Source: Deltaproteobacteria bacterium (lineage in GTDB: Bacteria > SAR324 > JACQKK01). Taken from it: a stretch of 14,697 nucleotides of DNA. The stretch is taken from assembly GCA_029858165.1 (NCBI GenBank), contig JAOUFO010000014.1, positions 1-14,697 of the forward strand, given 5' to 3'. Shown piece by piece: positions 6,845 through 12,888 of this stretch; the stretch's first letter is position 1, and each line of letters begins with the position of its first letter. The translations under genes and the position numbers were made by a program. The notes under the pieces were generated by a model that saw only the letters and a list, made by a program, of their open reading frames with translations, did no database searches and was not told the DNA's origin.

Positions 6845-8471
6845 GGTGAGACTGCGGCCGGGTGGGAGCTTCCAGAAAATACAGGTCGTCCATGGCATCC
6901 CGTGTATCCCCGCGGGACATCCGCCACCGGGCCAGGTATCCGGCCTCCCGCAAATGGCTGAGTTCCCGTTTGAGTCCTTCTATGGCCCGGTATCTGCCGG
7001 TGGGGCTGACCCAGATTCCGGCTTCCCGGAACAAATCCGCGGCGGTCCGCCTGACCACCCCCTGGGAGGCCTCCCATTCCTCAGCCCACACCCGCCTTAA
7101 ATACACATACAGGCTGATGAGATAGGGATGGTCTTTTTCCCGGCTGCCCAGAATATCCTCCGGCATGTTTTGAAACGGAGCGGCCAAAGTGGCTCCGTGG
7201 GGCAGATAAAACACATCATCCACCATCAGGCTGACCTGTCGTCCGATGGTTTCCTGCGGTGGAACGGGCAACGCCTCCATGGCATCACCCGCCATTTTCC
7301 AGTTTTCGGCTTTGTTCAATACGGTGACCAGCCGGGATGTTTGCAGGGTGCAGTCATCCCCCCGGGTGAACACCCGGCTCAGTTCCGCGTCGGCCATGAT
7401 GGCCAGAACCCCTTGGGCTTTTTTAATCCCCTCTTTCATGCTCCGGGGGGTCAGGGCGGTTTTGTCTCCGGGAGAGGCAAATTCCGCCAGGTCCAGGCTG
7501 ACGGCCTCACCGCGGCGGCTGTGGGATATCCGGTCCATCAGCATGGCGTACCGGCGCAACCCTTCCGGCCCCATTTTTCGGTGGATGATCCGGGCCAATT
7601 CCCACAAAATGGAATCCGGTTTCACCGGAAACAGGTCCAATTGCTCGGTGGTTTCTTTGGTCCCCTGGGATTTATCAAACCGGCAATACAATTGGTGAGG
7701 AGGAAGCTCCCGCAATTGCTGCCTGTTGCCCGCGGCCTCAGGGGCTCCTGAAGACCCTCCGAAAGCAGCCGCCCCCCCCCGGTTTTGACGCAACAGGCTG
7801 TGGATGAGATCGGTGCCCAGATATTCCCAACGGCACAGGGAATTGGCCGGGTGCCACCCGGATTCGGCCAAATGGCTGCCTGCCCGGCCCTCTCCGGATC
7901 CGCTGATTTCCCAGGTATGTTCCGGAAACTGATTTTTCTTAAACCGGATCATCAAATTGGCCGGAGGGGTTTCTTCATCCAGGTCAAAATTGAACAAGGC
8001 GGTGTTCATCAACAACCGGCCCAACCGGCTGGTGCGCATGGAGGCCTGCTGTTTGTACAATTCCTGATTGAAACCGCTGCCGGCCATGGGAGACCGGCAA
8101 ATCAGATCCATGTATTGAATCAACAACTCCCGAATTTTCACCCAGCGGTCCAGGGGGGAATCATGGAACAACAAATGCTCAAACAGGCGAATTTTTACCG
8201 GTAGCAGATCCTCCTCTTCCATCAGATACCGATGGATATCCCTGGCCCGCAACAGGGTGTGCATCCGGGATTGGGCCATCTCTCTGGTGGAGGAGGGTTC
8301 CACCAGACAATTGTCCACCAAATGGGCAATCATCTTTTCGGCTTCCTCGTTGGGTCCCCCGGTGGAATCGTACAAGGAAAACAACTGAGAAAGAGAATCA
8401 CCCAGCCGCAAAGCGCGGCTGTACCGTTTGACAATCTGGCCGTCTCGGCTGGAACCCTTGAATAAAAACAT
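6816..8471 (-). CDS. Uncharacterised protein, 551 aa, possible C-terminal winged helix
   Basis: I do not recognise this protein. It is soluble-looking: charged, no signal peptide or membrane segment. A mostly helical N-terminal part (1-190) is followed by a flexible stretch (~190-280) including a Gly/Ala/Ser linker GGAAAFGGSSGAPEAAG, then a C-terminal part. Residues ~447-520 (HPYLISLYVYLRRVWAEEW ... ADLFREAGIWVSPTGRYRAIEGLKRELSHLREAGYLARW) look like tandem helices plus a winged helix, as in plasmid-type replication initiators or transcription regulators; that is inference. ATG 8471 has AGGG three bases upstream; ATG 8504 (562 aa) is possible but follows directly on a terminator-like hairpin with no Shine-Dalgarno. 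A nine-base C-run (7772-7780) codes for part of the linker. The last ~13 residues overlap a REP-like hairpin. It is transcribed alone, with no partner gene upstream. Confidence 0.7.
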   Translation of the reverse strand: MFLFKGSSRDGQIVKRYSRALRLGDSLSQLFSLYDSTGGPNEEAEKMIAHLVDNCLVEPSSTREMAQSRMHTLLRARDIHRYLMEEEDLLPVKIRLFEHLLFHDSPLDRWVKIRELLIQYMDLICRSPMAGSGFNQELYKQQASMRTSRLGRLLMNTALFNFDLDEETPPANLMIRFKKNQFPEHTWEISGSGEGRAGSHLAESGWHPANSLCRWEYLGTDLIHSLLRQNRGGAAAFGGSSGAPEAAGNRQQLRELPPHQLYCRFDKSQGTKETTEQLDLFPVKPDSILWELARIIHRKMGPEGLRRYAMLMDRISHSRRGEAVSLDLAEFASPGDKTALTPRSMKEGIKKAQGVLAIMADAELSRVFTRGDDCTLQTSRLVTVLNKAENWKMAGDAMEALPVPPQETIGRQVSLMVDDVFYLPHGATLAAPFQNMPEDILGSREKDHPYLISLYVYLRRVWAEEWEASQGVVRRTAADLFREAGIWVSPTGRYRAIEGLKRELSHLREAGYLARWRMSRGDTRDAMDDLYFLEAPTRPQSHRALPLGAQG

Positions 8472-8504
8472 ATTCCCTAAACGTGTGGGTGGTGTTCGGC
8501 ACAT

Positions 8505-8546
8505 AAAAACCCGTTCAGGCTCAAACAGGCCTGTGGGAGGGTTTTT
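8505..8546. terminator. Bidirectional terminator-like hairpin or attenuator before the orphan gene
   Basis: AAAAACCC (8505-8512) pairs with GGGTTTTT (8539-8546), and CAGGC (8516-8520) with GCCTG (8529-8533) inside it. On the minus strand it ends in a T-run immediately before the possible start at 8504 and 33 bases before the preferred start at 8471. It may be an attenuator or insulation from the gene-free region to the right. Confidence 0.5.
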
Positions 8547-8904
8547 GATTCGTTTTGGAGGAAATGCGGCCCATTCCCTTGGACCTTGATGGGGTCTTCA
8601 GCCAGTCAGACCTGCCATTCCCCAACCATCCACACCTGAGGATGTGGGGGAGTTGGCCGAAGCCATCTTCCATCATGAACAACTTTGGCCCTTGCCATCC
8701 GGCCGGTCAAAGGGGCTGCCAAGGGGAGTTTACCCCCTGGGCAAATGGCGTTTTATATCATGGGGGAAAAGCCCTTGTTCTCCCTGGTTATTTTCCGGGC
8801 GGAACCGCGTTTCCCGGCAGGGAATCCCTTTGGTTTGCCTGAGGGTTTTGGATGCCTCATGAGTGGTAATCAATCACACGCCAAAGGGGATTCCAAACAA
8901 AAAA
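8547..8904. other. Gene-free stretch of normal GC, possible decayed coding DNA
   Basis: No convincing gene. A plus-strand frame from ATG 8564 to 8842 has GGAGG only two bases before the ATG, and its product matches nothing I know. Fragments with protein-like sequence occur in all three plus frames in succession (start near 8564; EDVGELAEAIFHHEQLWPL near 8637-8693; QMAFYIMGEKPLFSLVIFRAEP near 8742-8807). This could mean an old gene broken by frameshifts, or chance. Confidence 0.3.
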
Positions 8905-9384
8905 TGATCACATTTTAAAAAAAAACCTTATGTGCTGATCTCAAAGCCTAAATAACGCGAATATAAATGAACTCATCAAAAAATTGGAATAAATTTACAA
9001 ACGTGCCATTCGTTCAACATTAAAAAATTATAAAACAATTGAATTAAAATACAAAAATACACATTATATAAATGTGGCGTTATGTTAAAAACACGCCGTA
9101 TTTTTATTTGAAAAAAACGGATTTTAAGATTTCCCCATGAGATTGAGGGGATATGAAAAGCATCAGCCATTATTGAATAAATGTGGCGCAACAATAATCA
9201 GGTTTGGGTTCCAGGGGTGGGCGGCTGCTGATTGAATCCGACAAAATAAGACCCACATGTTAATAATAAGAAGAGGGATCCATTGGATTCTCAATGAATT
9301 CGGCGACGGAAAACATCACACATTTCCGCGGTCTTTAATCCCGCTTTGTGTGTACTTGACTGAGGGAATTTGGTAATTTGGCTT
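8905..9384. other. AT-rich gene-free island upstream of rsgA
   Basis: Base composition drops sharply to AT-rich with many A- and T-runs from about 8905 to 9200, unlike all flanking DNA, and recovers toward rsgA. No credible ORF: the longest, 72 codons on the minus strand (8976-9194), is unsupported. The stretch contains a 12-bp direct repeat and several -10-like hexamers (for example TATATA near 9066-9071), so it may hold promoters or be a remnant of transferred DNA. No terminal inverted repeats or transposase are seen. Confidence 0.5.
9068..9188. repeat. 12-bp direct repeat, 109 bases apart
   Basis: ATAAATGTGGCG occurs exactly at 9068-9079 and 9177-9188, inside the AT-rich island. GGCGT at the end of the first copy can also pair with ACGCC near 9092. 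A protein-binding site pair or a duplication flanking an insertion are both possible. Confidence 0.5.
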
Positions 9385-10413
9385 ATGCGTGAAACAGATG
9401 AAACCCAGCCGGAGTTCCCCTCCCCTCAACCCAAGACCCCTTTCCCAGTGGAGCCATCCGCCGCCGGGCCGGTGGAGGGAATCGTCGCCGGGGTATACTC
9501 CCACAAAATTTTTGTATTCGGGCAGGGGCAGGAGTGGTTGTGTGCCCTGAAAGGAGGCGGCCAGTCTTCTGCCGACCAAAAAAAACTATCCCGGAAAAAA
9601 GGGGCACGGGAATCCATGGGGCGGCTGGTGGTGGGGGACCGGGTGATGTTTTTTCCCCACCCGGATTTGGGGCTGGTGGAAACCCGCCTGGAGCGCCAAA
9701 GGGTGCTCAGCCGGGCCAAGGCGGATAAATCCCGCTTTCAAAAGGAGGGGGAGGGGCAGATTGTCGCGGCCAATGTGGATTTGGTGGTGGTGGCGGCATC
9801 GGTGGCGGATCCTCCGTTTAATCAGGGGCTGGCGGAGCGGATTATGGCCGCTGGGTTGGATGCGGGAATCCCGGCCCTGATCTGTGTGACCAAACTGGAT
9901 TTGGACAAAACGGAGGAATACCCCAGGCTGCGGAATGAATACCGAGGGCTTGGGGTGGATGTCATCGGGGTCAGCCGATCCATGCCGGAAAGCCTGGCCC
10001 CCTTGCGGGCGGCCCTGCGGGACAAAGTGGCGGTGCTGGTGGGCCATTCGGGGGTGGGAAAAACCAGCCTGATGAATCAGTTGACCGGAACCACCCTCGC
10101 CACCGGCGAAGTGGGACGGGGCGGGGGGCGTCACACCACCACCGCCGCGCGATTGGTTCCCCTGGAAGGGGGCGGCTTTTTAATTGATTCACCCGGCGTA
10201 CGGGAATTCGGCCTGCACGGCCTGACCCCCCACCGCCTGGCAGCCGGATTTTTGGGGTTTCAGCCATTTTTGGGGCGGTGCGGTTTTCGGGATTGTCTTC
10301 ATCGGGAGGAACCCCGCTGTGGGGTGCTTCTGGCGGTGGAACAGGGCCGTTTGGACATCAGGCGGTATCAATTCTACCTTCAATTGTTAAAGGAGGTGCA
10401 GTCCGACAGCTGA
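9385..10413 (+). CDS. rsgA: RsgA, small ribosomal subunit maturation GTPase
   Basis: A 342-residue circularly permuted GTPase that helps late 30S assembly and checks the decoding centre. An N-terminal OB-fold (about 30-110) precedes the permuted G-domain. G4 VTKLDL (168-173) comes first, then G1 GHSGVGKTS (220-228), G2 with GGRHTTT (247-253) and G3 DSPGVREF (268-275). The C-terminal zinc knuckle CGFRDCLHREEPRC has ligands C299, C304, H306 and C312. Length is normal with a ~28-residue Pro/Glu-rich N-terminal extension. ATG 9385 is preferred; TTG 9370 in the same frame has AGGGAA only a few bases upstream, and neither site is strong. The gene follows the AT-rich island and ends five bases from the stop of the convergent metallopeptidase gene, with no hairpin terminator between. 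Confidence 0.95.
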   Translation: MRETDETQPEFPSPQPKTPFPVEPSAAGPVEGIVAGVYSHKIFVFGQGQEWLCALKGGGQSSADQKKLSRKKGARESMGRLVVGDRVMFFPHPDLGLVETRLERQRVLSRAKADKSRFQKEGEGQIVAANVDLVVVAASVADPPFNQGLAERIMAAGLDAGIPALICVTKLDLDKTEEYPRLRNEYRGLGVDVIGVSRSMPESLAPLRAALRDKVAVLVGHSGVGKTSLMNQLTGTTLATGEVGRGGGRHTTTAARLVPLEGGGFLIDSPGVREFGLHGLTPHRLAAGFLGFQPFLGRCGFRDCLHREEPRCGVLLAVEQGRLDIRRYQFYLQLLKEVQSDS

Positions 10414-10418
10414 CCCTC

Positions 10419-11147
10419 TTACCAGACCAGGGAATTCCCGTGGAGTTTCAGCCAACTCCGGTGGGTCTTCCAATCGGGGACCACCGAGGCCACCAGATCC
10501 CAAAACCGGGGGGAATGGTTCATTTCCTTTAGGTGGCACAATTCATGGGCCACCACATAATCCAACACCTGGGGGGGGGCCATGATCAACCGCCAGTTCA
10601 AGTACACCATCCCTTTGGAATTGCAACTGCCCCAACGCCGTTTTTGTTCTTTTACCCGGACCTTGGCCGGAACAACCCCCAGCAAACGGCCAAAGTGGTA
10701 AGCCCGCTCCTCCAGGGTGTTTTGGGCTTGAAGCTTATACCATTTTTCCAGGGTTTTTCGGGCCGCCTGGGGGTCAAAGGTTCCCTCCAGGTTTGTTTTG
10801 CCGGGGTCCAGCCACAATTTTCCGTTGCCGGCCATCACCCGTTGGCGGCCCGCCAGATTGCATACCTTCAAGGGAAGCCTCTGCCCCATAAAAGGCAGGG
10901 CCGCCCCCTCCTTCAATTGGAGGGGCGGGGGGACCGGGGCCGAAAAAACGGCCATCTGTTTTAAAATCCACCGGCCCTTGGCTTTTAGCACCGCCTCCAG
11001 GGGGGGCATCGCCATCCGGGCGGGGCTGGATACCTCCACCAGGGGGCCGGGCAACACGGTGATGCCCACCGTCCGCCGCCGGGGGCTGCGTTTCAGCCGG
11101 TAGGGAACCTCCCTGTCCTCCAGCAAAATGGTATGGGTAGGGGTCAT
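10419..11147 (-). CDS. YgjP/SprT-like zinc metallopeptidase (DUF45 family)
   Basis: A 242-residue protein of the YgjP-like family, intracellular proteins with the gluzincin-type HExxH motif. Visible: HELCH (201-205) with Glu202 as the general base, a third ligand H211 in MNHSPRFW, and the family-defining RWGSC (171-175) before the active site. The N-terminal ~110 residues form the usual beta-rich family domain. No signal peptide or membrane segment. ATG 11147 is chosen because AAGG lies six bases upstream and the protein then has family length; the frame upstream to 11195 lacks support. Its physiological substrate is generally unknown; SprT/SPRTN relatives cleave DNA-protein crosslinks, but that role is not established for this branch. 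It converges on rsgA with a five-base gap. The codons near 10571-10579 contain a nine-G run. Confidence 0.87.
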   Translation of the reverse strand: MTPTHTILLEDREVPYRLKRSPRRRTVGITVLPGPLVEVSSPARMAMPPLEAVLKAKGRWILKQMAVFSAPVPPPLQLKEGAALPFMGQRLPLKVCNLAGRQRVMAGNGKLWLDPGKTNLEGTFDPQAARKTLEKWYKLQAQNTLEERAYHFGRLLGVVPAKVRVKEQKRRWGSCNSKGMVYLNWRLIMAPPQVLDYVVAHELCHLKEMNHSPRFWDLVASVVPDWKTHRSWLKLHGNSLVW

Positions 11148-11233
11148 CCTTGACCTTAAAAGAAAATGTGGGGTACAAGGGCCGGGTTGCCCCAACCCAA
11201 AGCCGGGCCGCCCAAAGTACAGCCCTGGATGGC

Positions 11234-11288
11234 GGCCTGTAATGGCCCATCATGGCGCAACAAACCGGGTTGCGCAACCCGGCAGGCC
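11234..11288. repeat. Palindromic element with an 18-bp perfect palindrome
   Basis: CCGGGTTGCGCAACCCGG (11265-11282) is a perfect palindrome. GGCCTG (11234-11239) and CAGGCC (11283-11288) close a larger stem around it. GCGCAAC at 11256-11262 could pair instead with GTTGCGC in the core, giving alternative folds. It lies between the divergent metallopeptidase and kinase genes; it may be a REP-like unit or an operator. Confidence 0.5.
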
Positions 11289-11323
11289 ACAGCACCAGGC
11301 CGGGGCGGGATCAATTCTTCTGT

Positions 11324-11353
11324 TTGTGTTCCCGGCCTTTCACCTGCTATGAT
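11324..11353 (+). promoter_or_regulatory. Candidate extended -10 promoter for the PfkB-family kinase
   Basis: TGCTATGAT (11345-11353) is a good extended -10; TTGTGT (11324-11329) is a weak -35 at 18 bases. It would start the RNA near 11360, giving a ~70-base leader containing the hairpin CCCACC-GCAG-GGTGGG (11365-11380). Confidence 0.45.
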
Positions 11354-11428
11354 GCCGTCAGTTCCCCACCGCAGGGTGGGAGGTCCCCATCTCCATTCAT
11401 CCCATCCCCAATCCTTACAAAAAAAACC

Positions 11429-12421
11429 ATGAAGTATGATGTGTTCGGCATTGAAAACCCATTGATAGACCTTCTGGCGGCTGTCCCGGATGCTTTTTTA
11501 AATAACCAGGGGCTGGAAAAAAACAAAATGTTCCTGGTGGGGTTGGAGGAAATTCAAACCCTGCTGACCGCCTTATCCAATTTGGAGGTGGTGGCCGAAC
11601 CGGGAGGCTCCGCCGCCAACACCATTTTGGGGGTGGCTCAACTGGGGGGCAAGGCCGCCTTTGCCGGAAAAGTGGGGGGGGATGATTACGGCAGGGTGTA
11701 TATTGACAAATTGCGGGAGGCCGGGGTGGAAACCTTCATCAGCACCGACGGCCATCTGACCGGCAGCACCGTGATTCTGGTCACTCCGGATGCTTCCCGC
11801 ACCATGAACACCTACCTGGGAGCCTGCCGGGAGCTTGGCCCTCAGGATATTCCCCTGGATGCCCTGCGGGAATCCGACCGGCTGTACATCACCGGGTACC
11901 TGTGGGATACCGATACCCAAAAAGAGGCCGCCCTGCTGGCACTGAAAACCGCCAAAAAACACAAAATCCCGGTGGCCTTAAGCCTTTCGGACCCGTTTTG
12001 CGTCAACCGCCACCGGGAGGATTTCATCCGCATTCTGACCGATTATGCCTCTCTGGCGTTTGCCAACCGGGAGGAGGCTCTGGCCCTCACCGGCAAAGAC
12101 ACCACCCAGCAGGCGATGAAAGAACTGAAATCCATGTGCGATGGGGTGGTCATCACCCTGGGAGGCAGCGGTGCTTTGGTGACCGAAGGCAGGGAAACCG
12201 TGTATTTGGACCCGTTCCCGGTCCACGCGGTGGATACCACCGGTGCGGGGGATGCCTTTGCCGCCGGATTCCTGTACGGAAAAAGTCAGAAACAATCCCT
12301 TCATCAATGCGGCAGGCTGGGCAACGCCTTCGCCTCTCAGGTGATCACCCACATGGGACCCCGCCTCAAAGGGGATGTGCGGGACCTGCTGGCCCCGGTG
12401 CTGGCCAACCCCAGGGATTAG
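11429..12421 (+). CDS. PfkB-family kinase, adenosine-kinase-like
   Basis: A 330-residue ribokinase-fold enzyme that transfers phosphate from ATP to a sugar or nucleoside hydroxyl. PfkB signature 1 lies around AEPGGSAANTILGVAQLGG (56-74), with KVGGDDYG following. Signature 2 is complete: VDTTGAGDAFAAGF (268-281), with the anion hole GAG and catalytic base D275. The N-terminus (MKYDVFGIENPLIDLLAAVPDAFL) and the segment GLEKNKMFLV resemble the adenosine-kinase/fructokinase branch common in proteobacteria, so adenosine is the leading substrate guess; it cannot be settled from sequence. The start at ATG 11429 is set by homology; the upstream bases are an A-run with no clear Shine-Dalgarno, so translation may rely on an unstructured AU-rich leader. 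A promoter candidate lies at 11324-11353. A tandem repeat starts 36 bases after the stop. Confidence 0.88.
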   Translation: MKYDVFGIENPLIDLLAAVPDAFLNNQGLEKNKMFLVGLEEIQTLLTALSNLEVVAEPGGSAANTILGVAQLGGKAAFAGKVGGDDYGRVYIDKLREAGVETFISTDGHLTGSTVILVTPDASRTMNTYLGACRELGPQDIPLDALRESDRLYITGYLWDTDTQKEAALLALKTAKKHKIPVALSLSDPFCVNRHREDFIRILTDYASLAFANREEALALTGKDTTQQAMKELKSMCDGVVITLGGSGALVTEGRETVYLDPFPVHAVDTTGAGDAFAAGFLYGKSQKQSLHQCGRLGNAFASQVITHMGPRLKGDVRDLLAPVLANPRD

Positions 12422-12457
12422 ATCAGGCAAGGGGTTTCAACCGCTCCTCATCCTGCG

Positions 12458-12627
12458 CCGCCTTTCTTTTGCGTCCTGTCCAGCGGTTCACCACCGCCAT
12501 CCGCCTTGTGGCGGCTTTGGGCGGGGTTCACCGCCTTTCTTTTGGGTCCTGTCCAGCGGTTCACCACCGCCATCCGCCTTGTGGCGGCTTTGGGCGGGGT
12601 TCACCGCCTTTCTTTTGGGTCCTGTCC
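12458..12627. repeat. 73-bp tandem repeat, 2.3 copies
   Basis: Units at 12458-12530 and 12531-12603 and a partial third at 12604-12627, differing at about one position (GCG/GGG near 12472). Each full unit carries the hairpin CCGCC-TTGT-GGCGG (12501-12514 in the first). The period is not a multiple of three, so it is not a protein repeat. Near-identity suggests recent duplication and variable copy number. Confidence 0.9.
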
Positions 12628-12788
12628 GGCACCAGAACCGCAATAACAGCCCTCTCCCCCGCGCTTCGCGCGCCCCCTCCCCACACAGGGATGGGGCAAC
12701 AACACTCTACATTTCAATGGATTAAACAAACATCAAAGGCTGTAGAACTGCATGCCGGATGGATGGCATCCCATCAAACAAGCACATC

Positions 12789-12846
12789 CCGCCCCTCCCT
12801 GGATGGGGAGGGGCAGGTCGCATAATGCGACCGTGGAGAGGGGCGG
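12789..12846. repeat. Multi-stem palindrome, REP-like
   Basis: CCGCCCCTC (12789-12797) pairs with GAGGGGCGG (12838-12846). Inside is the perfect hairpin GGTCGCA-TAA-TGCGACC (12816-12832), and CCCCTCC can alternatively pair with GGGGAGGGG (12804-12813 region). GGGCGGTTCA follows at 12841-12850 and also occurs at 6641-6650 in the other repeat-rich spacer. There is no T-run, so it is not a classic terminator, though it lies just after the stop of the minus-strand gene. Confidence 0.6.
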
Positions 12847-12888
12847 TTCAGGCCGGGTTTACTGCCATTCTTGTTAGCCTTTCTTTTG

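Larger units (their letters stand above)
12422..12888. other. Repeat-filled spacer between convergent genes
   Basis: No gene is supported. The stretch holds the 73-bp tandem repeat (12458-12627), a C-rich segment with CGCG-CTT-CGCG (12660-12670) in a CTCTCCCCC...CCCCCTCCCC context, ~80 unremarkable bases, and a multi-stem palindrome (12789-12846). The plus-strand open frame crossing the spacer to 12825 is an overlap artefact of the kinase gene. Confidence 0.7.

Noticed and set aside
8564..8842. Small plus-strand gene starting after GGAGG
   Set aside because: The spacing to ATG is only two bases, the product is Pro/Gly/Trp-rich without resemblance to a family, and other frames look equally protein-like.
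8976..9194. 72-codon minus-strand ORF in the AT-rich island
   Set aside because: No Shine-Dalgarno and no recognisable domain; composition is that expected from AT-rich non-coding DNA.
12458..12627. CRISPR array
   Set aside because: The 73-bp units are directly adjacent and near-identical throughout; there are no unique spacers and no cas genes.
11902..12825. Plus-strand frame overlapping the kinase gene and running through the tandem repeat
   Set aside because: Out of frame with PfkB motifs; its second half is just translation of a 73-bp non-coding repeat in shifting frames.
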